A stretch of 64,000 nt of DNA from assembly GCF_040371085.1 (NCBI RefSeq), contig NZ_JAMBMT010000001.1, positions 310,001 to 374,000 of the forward strand, in the 5' to 3' direction. Position numbers and translations under genes: made by a program. The notes under the pieces are model-generated. The model worked only from the letters and a program-made list of their open reading frames with translations. It was not told the DNA's origin and searched no databases. This stretch comes from Psychrobacter sp. AH5. GTDB taxonomy: Bacteria; Pseudomonadota; Gammaproteobacteria; Pseudomonadales; Moraxellaceae. Each line of letters opens with the position of its first letter. Position 1 is the stretch's first letter. Below, piece by piece: positions 49,768 through 58,830 of this stretch.

Positions 49768-49938
49768 ATGACTAAGAAAAAATGGTTCACCTTAAGCCTA
49801 GTAGGGGCAGCTTTGCTATTGATACCTAGACGCAGTAGCCGCCAGACCCTCCCTGTTGCTCAAGATAATTTGCCGCCGATCAATGAGAATAAAAGTCAGC
49901 CGTCAACTAAAGAGTGTACAGTAAAGGATAGCCAATAA
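49768..49938 (+). CDS. Small single-helix protein, unknown
   Basis: A 56-residue frame with ribosome site AAGAGAGAG immediately upstream, MTKKKWFTLSLVGAALLLIP (a signal- or anchor-like N-terminus), and a hydrophilic tail with one Cys. It lies 82 bases after gspD in the same direction and may be in the same transcript. It has no family I recognise. The ribosome site and Lys-then-hydrophobic start are the only support. Confidence 0.5.
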   Translation: MTKKKWFTLSLVGAALLLIPRRSSRQTLPVAQDNLPPINENKSQPSTKECTVKDSQ

Positions 49939-50091
49939 CGGCTGTCTGTTTAACAGACTGATTGAGACTACTAATAGCTAAAAATAGTGGCTAAGTCTTT
50001 ACCTTTATTACTAATAGCCAAAATTAACGCTACGTAATATAAACGGGCATTATGCTATTATTTTGATTAGTCTCTTATCGTAGTCGATACC

Positions 50092-51075
50092 ATGAAGCGC
50101 TATAAACATCCGTCAAACTTCCTAAACTCGTTGTCTATGAGCAACAGATATTTACTTGTTGCTTTAACGATGACAGTGAGTAGCAGCTTGTTATTAGGCT
50201 GTGCGCCGCAGCCTGAGTCTATGTTTGAGCAGCAGGCTGAAGCAGAGGCGGCTAATGAGATTGGCGCTGATATCAAGATAGAAACCCCTGAACCCTCAGA
50301 GGTCTCGCCACTCTCGGAACCTGTAGCTGCTGCTGATGGTAGCGTAGCCAGTCAGCAAGCACCGTCTATTGAGATTAGTAAACAACAAATTATCGCACGT
50401 CAGCCAAAGTGTGACTCACAGCAGGCGACTTGTCAGTATTTGGAGTTAAACATTTTAGGGTTTAACCCTTCGCAGCCTTGGCTAAGCGGTATCATGTGGC
50501 AGACTATAGCGCGAGTATTGTCGCCAGATACGCCCTTTGCCAGTCAACAGCAAGTTGCCAAAGATAGCGTTGCCTCAGTACTAAAACAAATCGAATTTAG
50601 TAGCGAAGGAGTCAGCTCACAGCCTATTTATCAGCGCGTTAATACGGACTTGACGATTAATGAGCATGAAAATAGCAACAAGCTAATTACTGGCTATTTA
50701 TTAGTAGAATCCACGCAGCAGCGCGGCGCTACTCACCAGCAGTGGCAGCTTAACTACATCATGCTAGATATGCAAAAAAAGCTACAGCTCAGCTTAGAAG
50801 ATATTTTATTGCCAGATGCAGATATGGATAAACTACTTAACACTTTTCAAGCGCCAAAAAAGATTTGGCTTAGTAAGCAAGGCGTTGAGCAGCAGTATCT
50901 AGAAGCTTGGCCATTGCCTCTAGCTAAACAGTGGTATATAGATCAGCAAGGGCTGCACTTAGTGTATCAGTCGGGAGAATTGCTCAATAATAAGCCTTAT
51001 GCGGTGGACTTAGTCGTTCCTTTTAGCCAGCTACAAGGTATTATCAAGCCCGAGTATAAGATCGCTTCATCTTGA
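50092..51075 (+). CDS. RsiV/DUF3298-type lipoprotein
   Basis: A 327-residue predicted lipoprotein: signal segment ending in the lipobox LLLGCAPQ, an acidic Glu/Ala/Pro-rich linker (about residues 45-95), and a C-terminal domain (about residues 100-320) that resembles the DUF3298/RsiV fold, with QQWQLNYIMLDMQKKLQLSLEDIL and the closing VPFSQLQGIIKPEYK. Bacterial homologues bind lysozyme in RsiV, but the role here is unknown. A shorter start at 50137 is possible. Confidence 0.75.
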   Translation: MKRYKHPSNFLNSLSMSNRYLLVALTMTVSSSLLLGCAPQPESMFEQQAEAEAANEIGADIKIETPEPSEVSPLSEPVAAADGSVASQQAPSIEISKQQIIARQPKCDSQQATCQYLELNILGFNPSQPWLSGIMWQTIARVLSPDTPFASQQQVAKDSVASVLKQIEFSSEGVSSQPIYQRVNTDLTINEHENSNKLITGYLLVESTQQRGATHQQWQLNYIMLDMQKKLQLSLEDILLPDADMDKLLNTFQAPKKIWLSKQGVEQQYLEAWPLPLAKQWYIDQQGLHLVYQSGELLNNKPYAVDLVVPFSQLQGIIKPEYKIASS

Positions 51076-51101
51076 TAGTAGTAGCAAAATAACGTTAGTA
51101 G

Positions 51102-51141
51102 CCATAAAGCCACAAAGCCATAAAGCCACAAAGCCACAAAG
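51102..51141. repeat. 8-bp tandem repeat, five copies
   Basis: Five copies of CCAYAAAG (CCATAAAG and CCACAAAG) in a row, in the 82-base gap before tatD. Slippage could change the spacing to the tatD ribosome site, which is 6 bases beyond the AGGAAG at 51147. No direct evidence of phase variation. Confidence 0.85.
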
Positions 51142-51157
51142 TCACTAGGAAGCATTT

Positions 51158-52210
51158 ATGTCCGATGTATCACAGTCTGTAGCAGCGCATCAAGCTCAGA
51201 GCCGTTATCCTTTGATTGACACTCATACTCACTTTGATGCGCCAGTATTTGATGAAGATAGAGAGATTGAGGCGCAAAGTGCTTATAAAAATGGCGTTGA
51301 ACATCTAGTACTAGTCGGTTATTTATATCGGCATTTTGATAGGCTTTATAAAGTTAAGCGGTCTTTTGAGTCTCAGTCACAGTTGCAGTCTAGTGGTTAC
51401 TCCAAGATCAAGTCAGAAAAGACTAGCGTAGAGTCAGTAGCTGCAAGCCAGCTAGAGACGATAGTACCCAAAGCTCATATCGCTCTTGGTTTACATCCTT
51501 TTTATATTGAGCAGCATACCGAAGCGCATCTGCAGGCCATGGCAAAAATGCTTGATAAGCAGCGTCCTATTGCTATTGGCGAGATTGGGCTGGATACTTT
51601 TACTAAAGAGATGAAGGAGTCTGAGAACTTTGCTAAGCAGCAGCATTTTTTTATCAGTCAGCTGGATATGGCAGTGGCGCATCAACTGCCAGTGATGCTG
51701 CATATCCGTAAAGCGCATGCTGACGCTTTAGCTATCCTAAAAGAGCATGCTTATGATGCTAAGGCGCTAGGCGGTATTGCTCATAGCTTCAGCGGTGGCG
51801 AGCAAGAAGCAAAGGCTTTTGTTAAATTGAGCTTTAAACTTGGAGTTACCGGCCAGATAACCAACCCCAACGCCAAAAAACTACGCCGCGCCATTCAAGC
51901 CGCTGTCGCTGAATATGGTATCGAGTGTCTGGTGATAGAGACTGATTGTCCGGATATGACGCCTATTATGTGCCAAACGAGTGGTGATAATTCCTCAGCA
52001 TTAGGCAAAAATAGCGGCCAAAGCCCAAATGATGAATGGCAAAAAGACGAAAATCAGCAAGACTATAATCGTAATGTCCCAGCAAATTTGCCTTGGGTAT
52101 TAGAGAGCTTGAGTGAGCTACTCAAGGTAGATAAGGCACTTTTGGCACGGCAACTTTGGCACAATAGTATAGCTAGTCTGGCTCAGTCTTGGCCTTATCC
52201 TTTAGACTAA
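51158..52210 (+). CDS. TatD family metal-dependent hydrolase
   Basis: A 350-residue TatD-type DNase or phosphoesterase. Metal motifs are LIDTHTHFDAPVFD (about residues 20-33), IAIGEIGLDTF, MLHIRKAHADAL, IAHSFSGGEQEAKAF and LVIETDCPDMTP. Longer than E. coli TatD (260) because of two inserts, one after VKRSFES (about residues 70-100) and one after PIMCQTS near the C-terminus. Substrate may be DNA ends (3'-exonuclease) as for other members. A good AGGAAG site precedes the ATG. Confidence 0.9.
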   Translation: MSDVSQSVAAHQAQSRYPLIDTHTHFDAPVFDEDREIEAQSAYKNGVEHLVLVGYLYRHFDRLYKVKRSFESQSQLQSSGYSKIKSEKTSVESVAASQLETIVPKAHIALGLHPFYIEQHTEAHLQAMAKMLDKQRPIAIGEIGLDTFTKEMKESENFAKQQHFFISQLDMAVAHQLPVMLHIRKAHADALAILKEHAYDAKALGGIAHSFSGGEQEAKAFVKLSFKLGVTGQITNPNAKKLRRAIQAAVAEYGIECLVIETDCPDMTPIMCQTSGDNSSALGKNSGQSPNDEWQKDENQQDYNRNVPANLPWVLESLSELLKVDKALLARQLWHNSIASLAQSWPYPLD

Positions 52211-52237
52211 GTAGATGAGTAATAATCTATAGACTAG

Positions 52238-53097
52238 GGGCTGTATAGAATTGAGAAAACATTGAAAAAAATAAGCAACGCCTTACTCTAATGTTTACCA
52301 CAACAAAGAAACAAGGCGTCACTTATGGCTCGCACCAAGCTCAACGATGAACATTGGCACAATCTATTTATTATATTGCGACAAATTAACGTCTATAACA
52401 AGCCCAATCTAAGACGTACCGTTGAAGGCATGTTGTACCGTATACGAGTAGGCTGTCCATGGCGAGACTTACCTTCTTATTTTGGTCATTGGTCTAGCAT
52501 ATATCATCAATACCGTTACTGGCGTAAAACCGGTAAATGGCAAAAGCTCATGAAGATAGTCACAGCAAACTATGATAGTGAATGGTTATTTATAGACGGT
52601 AGCGTGGTTAAAGCTCATCAGCATAGTACAGGCGCAGCCAGTCATCTTGATGAGGCCATTGGTAAAAGCGTTGCAGGTAATAGCAGCAAACAGCACTTAG
52701 TGGTCGATGCTTGTGGCAACCCTATACATGTTGAGCTGTCAGGTGGGCAAGTACATGACTCTAAGATGGCAAAGGCGTTGATATGTAGCACGATTAACAA
52801 CCAGACTAAAGCGGTGATTGCAGACAGGGGCTACGATAGTAGCGATATTAGAGAGTGTGTCTTCAAGCACTGTGCTCAGTCAGTCATACCTGTTAAGTCG
52901 AACTCTAAAAGCCGCAACGACACACTAGATTGGTATTTGTATCGTTGCCGTCATTTGGTAGAAAACGCTTTTGCTAGATTGAAACATTTTAGGGGCATTG
53001 CCACGCGATATGATAAGCTCAAAGATAGCTATGCAGCGGCGGTAATGCTCGCTTGTGTCTTTATCTGGTTGCCCCTGATTTGAATTCTATACAGCCC
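52238..53097 (+). mobile_element. IS5-family insertion sequence, complete
   Basis: An 860-bp element with inverted ends GGGCTGTATAGAATT (52238-52252 and its complement at 53083-53097), flanked by 4-bp duplications CTAG (52234-52237 and 53098-53101). One 252-codon transposase. It lies in the gap between tatD and tcdA without breaking a gene. Confidence 0.93.
52325..53083 (+). CDS. IS5-family transposase (IS427-like)
   Basis: DDE transposase in one intact frame of 252 residues. N-terminal VEGMLYRIRVGCPWRDLP is the signature of this IS5 group. Catalytic residues are Asp in LFIDGSVVKAH, Asp in AVIADRGYDS and Glu in LVENAFARLKHFRGIATRYDK. The stop lies within the right end. Nothing looks decayed, so the element may be active. 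Confidence 0.95.
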   Translation: MARTKLNDEHWHNLFIILRQINVYNKPNLRRTVEGMLYRIRVGCPWRDLPSYFGHWSSIYHQYRYWRKTGKWQKLMKIVTANYDSEWLFIDGSVVKAHQHSTGAASHLDEAIGKSVAGNSSKQHLVVDACGNPIHVELSGGQVHDSKMAKALICSTINNQTKAVIADRGYDSSDIRECVFKHCAQSVIPVKSNSKSRNDTLDWYLYRCRHLVENAFARLKHFRGIATRYDKLKDSYAAAVMLACVFIWLPLI

Positions 53098-53158
53098 CTA
53101 GTTTTTGGCACAAAATATATTTTAATCCATAGCGTTTTAACGAATAGAGTTTTAATGA

Positions 53159-54028
53159 ATGAATGAACAAGCCGTTATAAAAAACCAAAATGGCGATCTA
53201 CCAGTATCGACTGAGACAAAGACTGATGACAGTCAGTATCAGCGCCGTTTTCAGGGCACCCAAAAACTTTATGGCACCAAAGCATTTACTAGCTTTGAGC
53301 GCGCGCATGTCTATGTCATCGGTGTAGGCGGCGTAGGCTCGTGGGTCGCTGAAGCTTTAGCACGAACCGCTGTAGGTCGCGTTACTTTAGTAGATTTGGA
53401 TGTGCTGGTTGCCTCCAATGTCAATCGTCAGCTACCAGCGCTCGATAGTCACTTTGGTCAAAGTAAAATCGCGACAATGGGCGCACGTATGCGCGAGATT
53501 AATCCAAAGATTGAGCTACAGCTGATTGATGATTTTTTAACGCCAGATAACGTTGCACAAATACTGCCCACACGCGCGCAGATGAAGCAAGCCTTGGCAG
53601 ATAAGCGCTCTATTATTGTCTTAGATTGTGTCGATGATATGAGTGCTAAGCTTGCGATTGCGCTACATTGCCGGTTTAATAAATTAAAGCTGATTTGTGC
53701 AGGCGGGGCTGGTGGAAAAATAGACCCCCGCCAAATTACCGTTAGCGACTTAAAAGACAGCTATCAAGATCCTTTGTTAGCAAGACTACGTAATAAGCTG
53801 CGACATGAAAAAGGCATTAACAGTCAGCTAAAAGAGAGATTTGGCATCAAATGCGTCTATTCCACTGAACCGCCACGTGTTGACAAGAGTAGTCAGGCGG
53901 CTGGTTTGAACTGCGGCGGTTACGGTTCAGCAGTGGCGGTTACCTCAGTGATTGCTATGATAATGGTCAGTGAAGCTTTGCAAATGCTAACAGTGCAAGC
54001 AGCTGCTAACCCTTTGACTTCACACTAG
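53159..54028 (+). CDS. tcdA: tRNA threonylcarbamoyladenosine dehydratase
   Basis: ATP-dependent E1-like enzyme that cyclises t6A37 of tRNA to ct6A. The 289-residue protein has the Rossmann nucleotide fold AHVYVIGVGGVGSWVAEALARTAVGRVTLVDLD (about residues 49-81), LNCGGYGSAVAVTSV near the end, and an internal RLRNKLRHEKGINSQLK. It is near the start of the following kinase gene (gap of 2 to 14 bases, depending on the start), so the two could be an operon. TsaB for t6A is at 16 kb in the same window. Confidence 0.93.
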   Translation: MNEQAVIKNQNGDLPVSTETKTDDSQYQRRFQGTQKLYGTKAFTSFERAHVYVIGVGGVGSWVAEALARTAVGRVTLVDLDVLVASNVNRQLPALDSHFGQSKIATMGARMREINPKIELQLIDDFLTPDNVAQILPTRAQMKQALADKRSIIVLDCVDDMSAKLAIALHCRFNKLKLICAGGAGGKIDPRQITVSDLKDSYQDPLLARLRNKLRHEKGINSQLKERFGIKCVYSTEPPRVDKSSQAAGLNCGGYGSAVAVTSVIAMIMVSEALQMLTVQAAANPLTSH

Positions 54029-54042
54029 TTTTGGAGAACGTA

Positions 54043-55782
54043 TTGACAACTTATCCGCAAGCTACAGACGAAAAAGCTCGTATTGAAAAATTACATGAGT
54101 ATCAGGTGCTTAATGATGATGTCGAGCCTACTTTTGAGCGCCTAACTAATTTGGTAAAGACTTTTTTTGGTCTACCTATCGTGGCTATCACCTTTATGGA
54201 TGAGGAGACACAATATCTAAAATCGGCGCATGGGCTAAAAGTGTGTACAACCACTCGTGGTGTAGCGGTCTGTAACTATACCGTGCTATCTGATGAGGTG
54301 TTTGTGGTAGAGGATTTATCAGTCGATGAACGTTTTATCAATAATAGCTTAGTCACCACCGATCCTAATTTGCGTTTTTATGCTGGCGCGCCCATTATTT
54401 TGCACGAGGATAATAGAGTTTACCGTTTAGGCTCCTTATGTTTAATGGACACAAAGCCTCATTATGACTTTACCCAAGAGCAAGCTAAGCATTTACAGCA
54501 GTTTGCTATGATGGCGGCTGATGCTCTACAGCTACAAAAGAAGCAACGTCTTGCTAAGCTTGCTAATGATATGAAATCAGATTTTTTGGCTAATATGAGT
54601 CATGAGATTCGCACTCCTATGAACGGTATCATCGGTATGATTGATATGCTCGATGAGACTACTTTGACGCATGAACAAAAAAACTATATTGATAATATAA
54701 AAGTATCGACTGATCATTTACTGGTTATTATCAATGGTATTTTGGATCTCTCCAAAGTGGAAGCGGGCAAGATGACCATAGATAAAGTGCCCATGAGTTT
54801 AGCTGCTGTTTGTAACGAGGTAGTTAATTTGTTTGCCGGTAAGGCCTCTCAGCGCGGTTTAACCTTAGATTATCATTATGATAAAAAACTTGATTGCTAC
54901 GTTGAAGGGGATCCGGTACGACTTAAACAAATTCTTTCTAATTTAGTTAGTAATGCTATCAAATTCACTCGAGAAGGGGGCCGCGTCTCTATCGACATTA
55001 GACCTACAAAACGTTGTGACTGTGAAGAATTGATGACTAGAGGCAATGCTGCAGAGACTGTTCATAGCATCAATAATCATGCTGAGTTAACTTTTTGTAT
55101 AAAAGTTACTGATACTGGAGTGGGCATCAAAGAAGAGTCGCTCAACGCTATCTTTGATGCGTATAATCAAGCAGACAAATCAACGCACCGTCTGTATGGA
55201 GGTACTGGTTTAGGATTATCAGTCTGCAAATCACTAGTAGCGATGATGGGCGGACATATTTGGGCCAATAGTGTGGTAGGCAAAGGCACTACCTTTAAAG
55301 TGCTGTTACCGCTAAAGATTATCGATAAAGAGCAGTATAACGCTTGGCAACTAGCCAATCATATCGATGTTGAACCTGAGTGGCATTATAGCGGTCAGAT
55401 ACTGCTAGTAGAAGATGATAACGTCAATGCTATGATTGCCAAAAAAGCGCTACGTGATAGTGGTCATATAGTCACTCATGTCACAGATGGACAAAAAGCT
55501 ATTGACGAATTTTGTATCAGTCCCAAGCGCTATGATGTGATTTTAATGGATCATCATATGCCTATTATGGATGGAATTCAGGCCACCATTAAGCTACAAG
55601 AGATGTTCGATGCTGAAGACTTACCGCCTATTATTGCCTTGACAGCCAATGCTATGGACGGTGAGCGCGAAAAATATCTACAAGTAGGTATGCAAGATTA
55701 TTGTAGTAAGCCCTTCAAAAAAGAGCAGCTCAGTGCCTTAGTACAATACTGGCTGATGTATAAGCAAGCCATGAGATCCTAG
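54043..55782 (+). CDS. GAF-domain hybrid histidine kinase
   Basis: A 579-residue cytoplasmic sensor kinase with no membrane helices. Domains in order: GAF (about residues 15-165; YQVLNDDVEPTFERLTNLV), HisKA with phospho-His in DFLANMSHEIRTPMNGIIG (about residue 190), HATPase (LKQILSNLVSNAIKFT, DTGVGI, GTGLGLSVCKSL) and a C-terminal receiver with the phospho-Asp in DVILMDHHMPIMDG. The signal and output partner are unknown; no separate HPt or response regulator is adjacent. I use TTG at 54043 with GGAGA 5 bases upstream. Confidence 0.92.
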   Translation: MTTYPQATDEKARIEKLHEYQVLNDDVEPTFERLTNLVKTFFGLPIVAITFMDEETQYLKSAHGLKVCTTTRGVAVCNYTVLSDEVFVVEDLSVDERFINNSLVTTDPNLRFYAGAPIILHEDNRVYRLGSLCLMDTKPHYDFTQEQAKHLQQFAMMAADALQLQKKQRLAKLANDMKSDFLANMSHEIRTPMNGIIGMIDMLDETTLTHEQKNYIDNIKVSTDHLLVIINGILDLSKVEAGKMTIDKVPMSLAAVCNEVVNLFAGKASQRGLTLDYHYDKKLDCYVEGDPVRLKQILSNLVSNAIKFTREGGRVSIDIRPTKRCDCEELMTRGNAAETVHSINNHAELTFCIKVTDTGVGIKEESLNAIFDAYNQADKSTHRLYGGTGLGLSVCKSLVAMMGGHIWANSVVGKGTTFKVLLPLKIIDKEQYNAWQLANHIDVEPEWHYSGQILLVEDDNVNAMIAKKALRDSGHIVTHVTDGQKAIDEFCISPKRYDVILMDHHMPIMDGIQATIKLQEMFDAEDLPPIIALTANAMDGEREKYLQVGMQDYCSKPFKKEQLSALVQYWLMYKQAMRS

Positions 55783-55814
55783 TCTAGCTTTAAACCATTA
55801 AAAAATAGTTAAAT

Positions 55815-55849
55815 AAAAAAGCTTAACCGACAATCGATTAAGCTTTTTT
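55815..55849. terminator. Bidirectional terminator
   Basis: AAAAAAGCTTAA / TTAAGCTTTTTT, perfect 12-bp stem with an 11-base loop, between the convergent kinase gene and efp. Confidence 0.92.
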
Positions 55850-55889
55850 ACTTGAATTATGAAACTTAAGAGACTTAATCTACAGAGAT

Positions 55890-56462
55890 TTAACCTACGC
55901 GCGTTTGGTAGTCGCCAGTGCGAGTATCAACCCGTACTACCTCACCTTGTTGTACAAATAAGGGCACACGAACTACGGCACCTGTCTCAAGAGTAGCAGG
56001 CTTGCCGCCGCCACCTGAAGTATCACCGCGTACGCCGGGATCCGTTTCAGTAATCTGTAGCTCAACAAAGTTTGGCGGAGTAACAGATAAAGGCACGCCA
56101 TTGAATAAGGTGATGATACAAGTGGCATTGCTGTTCTCTTTTAGCCACTTAATGCTATCACCCATCGCTGTCTTATCCGCCTGAATTTGCTCAAAGCTTT
56201 CAGAGTCCATAAAGTGCCAAAACTCACCATCGTTGTATAGATAATCCATCTCAGTATCGACCACATCAGCAGCCTCTAAGCTATCTCCTGATTTAAAGGT
56301 TTGCTCAAGCACTTTACCACTACGCAGATTACGTAGTTTGACACGGTTGAAAGCTTGCCCTTTACCGGGCTTTACAAACTCATTTTCCATAATGGCGCAA
56401 GGGTTGCCATCGAGCATTACTTTTAGACCGGCTTTGAATTCATTAGTAGAAAAACTTGCCAT
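55890..56462 (-). CDS. efp: Elongation factor P
   Basis: Relieves ribosome stalling at polyproline stretches. The 190-residue protein has the three EF-P domains and the modified lysine in the loop [10 protein letters not shown] (Lys34), which suits (R)-beta-lysylation by EpmA/EpmB. The EpmB gene is divergently adjacent (56621); EpmA was not found in the window. The C-terminal domain carries [14 protein letters not shown]. Confidence 0.98.
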   Translation of the reverse strand: MASFSTNEFKAGLKVMLDGNPCAIMENEFVKPGKGQAFNRVKLRNLRSGKVLEQTFKSGDSLEAADVVDTEMDYLYNDGEFWHFMDSESFEQIQADKTAMGDSIKWLKENSNATCIITLFNGVPLSVTPPNFVELQITETDPGVRGDTSGGGGKPATLETGAVVRVPLFVQQGEVVRVDTRTGDYQTRVG

Positions 56463-56582
56463 AAGAACAGACTCCTAGTAGGTACAGCTAATAATAAAGG
56501 GTAGTGATAAAAAGGCGTTAATAAAAAACCAGACTAAATAGCTAAATTTTTAGAGCTCACTAGCACACTATGATGATAAGGG

Positions 56583-56588
56583 TATAAT
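56583..56588 (+). promoter_or_regulatory. Candidate -10 box of epmB
   Basis: A perfect TATAAT 33 bases before the epmB ATG, in the 158-base gap between divergent efp and epmB. No good -35 is visible 17 bases upstream, so the assignment is tentative. Confidence 0.35.
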
Positions 56589-56620
56589 GGCGGTTTTTAG
56601 CTGCAAAGTATTAGGTTGTC

Positions 56621-57628
56621 ATGATAAACCATTTAATCATACAAAAAAACTGGCAAACACAATTATCCACTGTCATAACTTCGCTTGATGAGCTATTAGC
56701 GCTGCTAAAGCTTGAGCATCTGCGCGCTGACGTTTATGTGCCAAGCCATTTTGTATTAAGAGTTCCTCGCGCTTTTGTGGCTAAAATGAGAGTAGGCGAT
56801 GCCAATGATCCCCTACTCAGACAAGTGCTACCTGATAAAAAAGAGCAGCTAGCCATCAGTGGTTATATCGCCGATCCGCTAGCTGAAAATGCGCATAATC
56901 CAACCAAAGGCTTACTGCATAAGTATCAATCTAGAGTGCTATTGACGGTGACAGGAGCCTGCGCTATCCATTGTCGCTACTGTTTTCGTCAGCATTTTGA
57001 CTATCAAGCTAATCTGCCTAACCCATCAGTGCAAGATACTATCATTGACTATATTCATAAGCATCTTGAGATTGATGAGGTCATCTTAAGTGGCGGCGAT
57101 CCGCTTAGCGTGTCCAATCGTAGACTATTTCAGTGGCTCGATATCTTGGAAGCTATAGCGCAAATAACGACTATTCGCTTACATACGCGCCTGCCGGTGG
57201 TCATCCCTGAGCGCTTAGATGAAGCACTGCTTGAGAGATTAGCGAGCAGTCGCTGTCAGATCGTTATGGTCATTCATTGCAATCATGCCAATGAGATTGA
57301 TGAGTTGACCGCCCAGCACTTACAACGCGCCCGTGCAGCGGGTATTACCTTACTCAATCAGACGGTATTATTACGTGATATTAATGATGATATACAGACG
57401 CAAGCGGCTCTTAGTAAGCGTCTGTTTGCCGCAGGAGTATTGCCTTATTATTTGCACCTGTTAGATAAAGTCGCTGGTGGTGCTCATTTTGACCTCGATG
57501 AGCGCGCTGCTATCGAATTATACTGGGCGCTGTTAGCAAAGCTGCCTGGCTATCTAGTTCCTAAGCTGGTGCGCGAGTTACCTAATAGACCCTTTAAAGT
57601 GCCAATAGATGTTTACAAGTACGCATAA
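56621..57628 (+). CDS. epmB: EF-P beta-lysylation protein EpmB (lysine 2,3-aminomutase)
   Basis: Radical-SAM enzyme that makes (R)-beta-lysine for EF-P modification. The 335-residue protein has the Fe-S cysteine triad in TGACAIHCRYCFRQHF (about residues 115-130), the PLP-binding region near the C-terminus and the GGDPLS SAM motif. Divergent from efp, a linkage well known in gammaproteobacteria. Length matches E. coli YjeK (342). Confidence 0.96.
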   Translation: MINHLIIQKNWQTQLSTVITSLDELLALLKLEHLRADVYVPSHFVLRVPRAFVAKMRVGDANDPLLRQVLPDKKEQLAISGYIADPLAENAHNPTKGLLHKYQSRVLLTVTGACAIHCRYCFRQHFDYQANLPNPSVQDTIIDYIHKHLEIDEVILSGGDPLSVSNRRLFQWLDILEAIAQITTIRLHTRLPVVIPERLDEALLERLASSRCQIVMVIHCNHANEIDELTAQHLQRARAAGITLLNQTVLLRDINDDIQTQAALSKRLFAAGVLPYYLHLLDKVAGGAHFDLDERAAIELYWALLAKLPGYLVPKLVRELPNRPFKVPIDVYKYA

Positions 57629-57726
57629 AAGCTTTAATCGTAAACAGCGCAGCTAACATGAATTTATGCTTATTAATATTGAGTTGTGCTAGTATGATAA
57701 AAAATAAAAGCTGCGATATTTAGTAA

Positions 57727-58783
57727 CTTAGATTAACACACCAAGTGCAACGCTAATTAATATTATAGAACGCCTGCATAGGCGTCTTAAACCCTAATCG
57801 TTTTCTTGGTCTGTTGTTTAGTTTGTTCTCAATGTCCTGTATTTCATTATCAGAGACTTGTCTAAAGTCACAACCCTTAGGCAAGTACTCTCTGATAAGG
57901 CCATTGGTATTCTCGTTGGTTCCTCGCTGCCATGACGCATAAGCATCGGCAAAGAAGAAAGGGCTAAAGAGCTTTTGTTTCACCTTCTTATGCTGAGCAA
58001 ACTCTTTACCATTGTCAGAGGTAATGGTCTTAACCTGCAAACTCACTGGCGCTAAGAGTTCTATCATTGCCTCTGATACTTGCTGTGCTGTTTTATGACC
58101 CACACGCTTCATCTTCAGCAGCCCCGTTTTACGTTCAACGAGCGTGACAATCGCTTGCTTGTGATGCTGACCGATAACGGTATCCGCTTCCCAGTCACCA
58201 ATTCGCGTACGTTCTTCAACAATACAAGGGCGCTCATGAATTGAGACTCTGTCATTGATACGGCCTCGAGTCTCAGCGGTTAGACGCTGCCGGTATGGTT
58301 TGGCTTTACGTCTGAGACACTGCCACAATGTGCCGCCCTGCCTCTTATCACGCCAAATATAGCGATAAATGCTCATATGACTGATACCAGCATGAACGCC
58401 AGATATTTGCTCAGGACTCCAGTTCTCTTTAAGCTTGTCTGTCACCCATACCCAGATGTCAGCCACAATAGTTGTGGCGTTGTTAGCCCGTCTGTCACAA
58501 GCCTTGTTATTAGCATGCTTTGCTCGGTAACCTCGTAGGCTTTTATTGCGTCTAAGCTCTCTTGATATGGTACTGGGACTTCTGTTTAACTCTCGAGCTA
58601 TGAAATTAATACTATGTTTTGCCCCTATTAGGGCATAAATCTGGTATCGTTCCCCTAGGCTTAGATGCGTATAGCTCATGGTTGCAATCTCACTTTGGTC
58701 GGTGGATAAAAACTTTGATGCTAGCGCATCTAGGTCTTTTTTTCACCTGCTCTTTGAAATTGCACTTCATGTGTTAATCTAAG
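57727..58783 (-). mobile_element. IS30-family insertion sequence (IS1655-like)
   Basis: A 1057-bp element with ends CTTAGATTAACACACCAAGT (57727 on) and CTTAGATTAACACATGAAGT (reading inward from 58783), which differ at only two bases, flanked by 3-bp TAA (57724-57726 and 58784-58786). It contains one transposase gene. It stands between epmB and the FimX-like gene, ending 48 bases before that gene's likely start. Confidence 0.9.
57753..58679 (-). CDS. IS30-family transposase
   Basis: A 308-residue DDE transposase. N-terminal HTH (YTHLSLGERYQIYALIGAKH, LNRSPSTISRELRRN) and catalytic region with DWEADTVIGQHHKQAIVTLVERK (Asp), TITSDNGKEFAQHKK (Asp) and RGTNENTNGLIREYLPKGCD (Glu) match the IS30 family. 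It looks intact. Confidence 0.95.
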   Translation of the reverse strand: MSYTHLSLGERYQIYALIGAKHSINFIARELNRSPSTISRELRRNKSLRGYRAKHANNKACDRRANNATTIVADIWVWVTDKLKENWSPEQISGVHAGISHMSIYRYIWRDKRQGGTLWQCLRRKAKPYRQRLTAETRGRINDRVSIHERPCIVEERTRIGDWEADTVIGQHHKQAIVTLVERKTGLLKMKRVGHKTAQQVSEAMIELLAPVSLQVKTITSDNGKEFAQHKKVKQKLFSPFFFADAYASWQRGTNENTNGLIREYLPKGCDFRQVSDNEIQDIENKLNNRPRKRLGFKTPMQAFYNIN

Positions 58784-58830
58784 TAAAATAAAACCCCTTA
58801 ATCGCCGTGACAAAATTTATGAGGAAGTTT

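Noticed and set aside
52238..53097. IS5-family element as part of a composite transposon with the other IS copies
   Set aside because: The three elements belong to different groups with unrelated ends and enclose only core genes.
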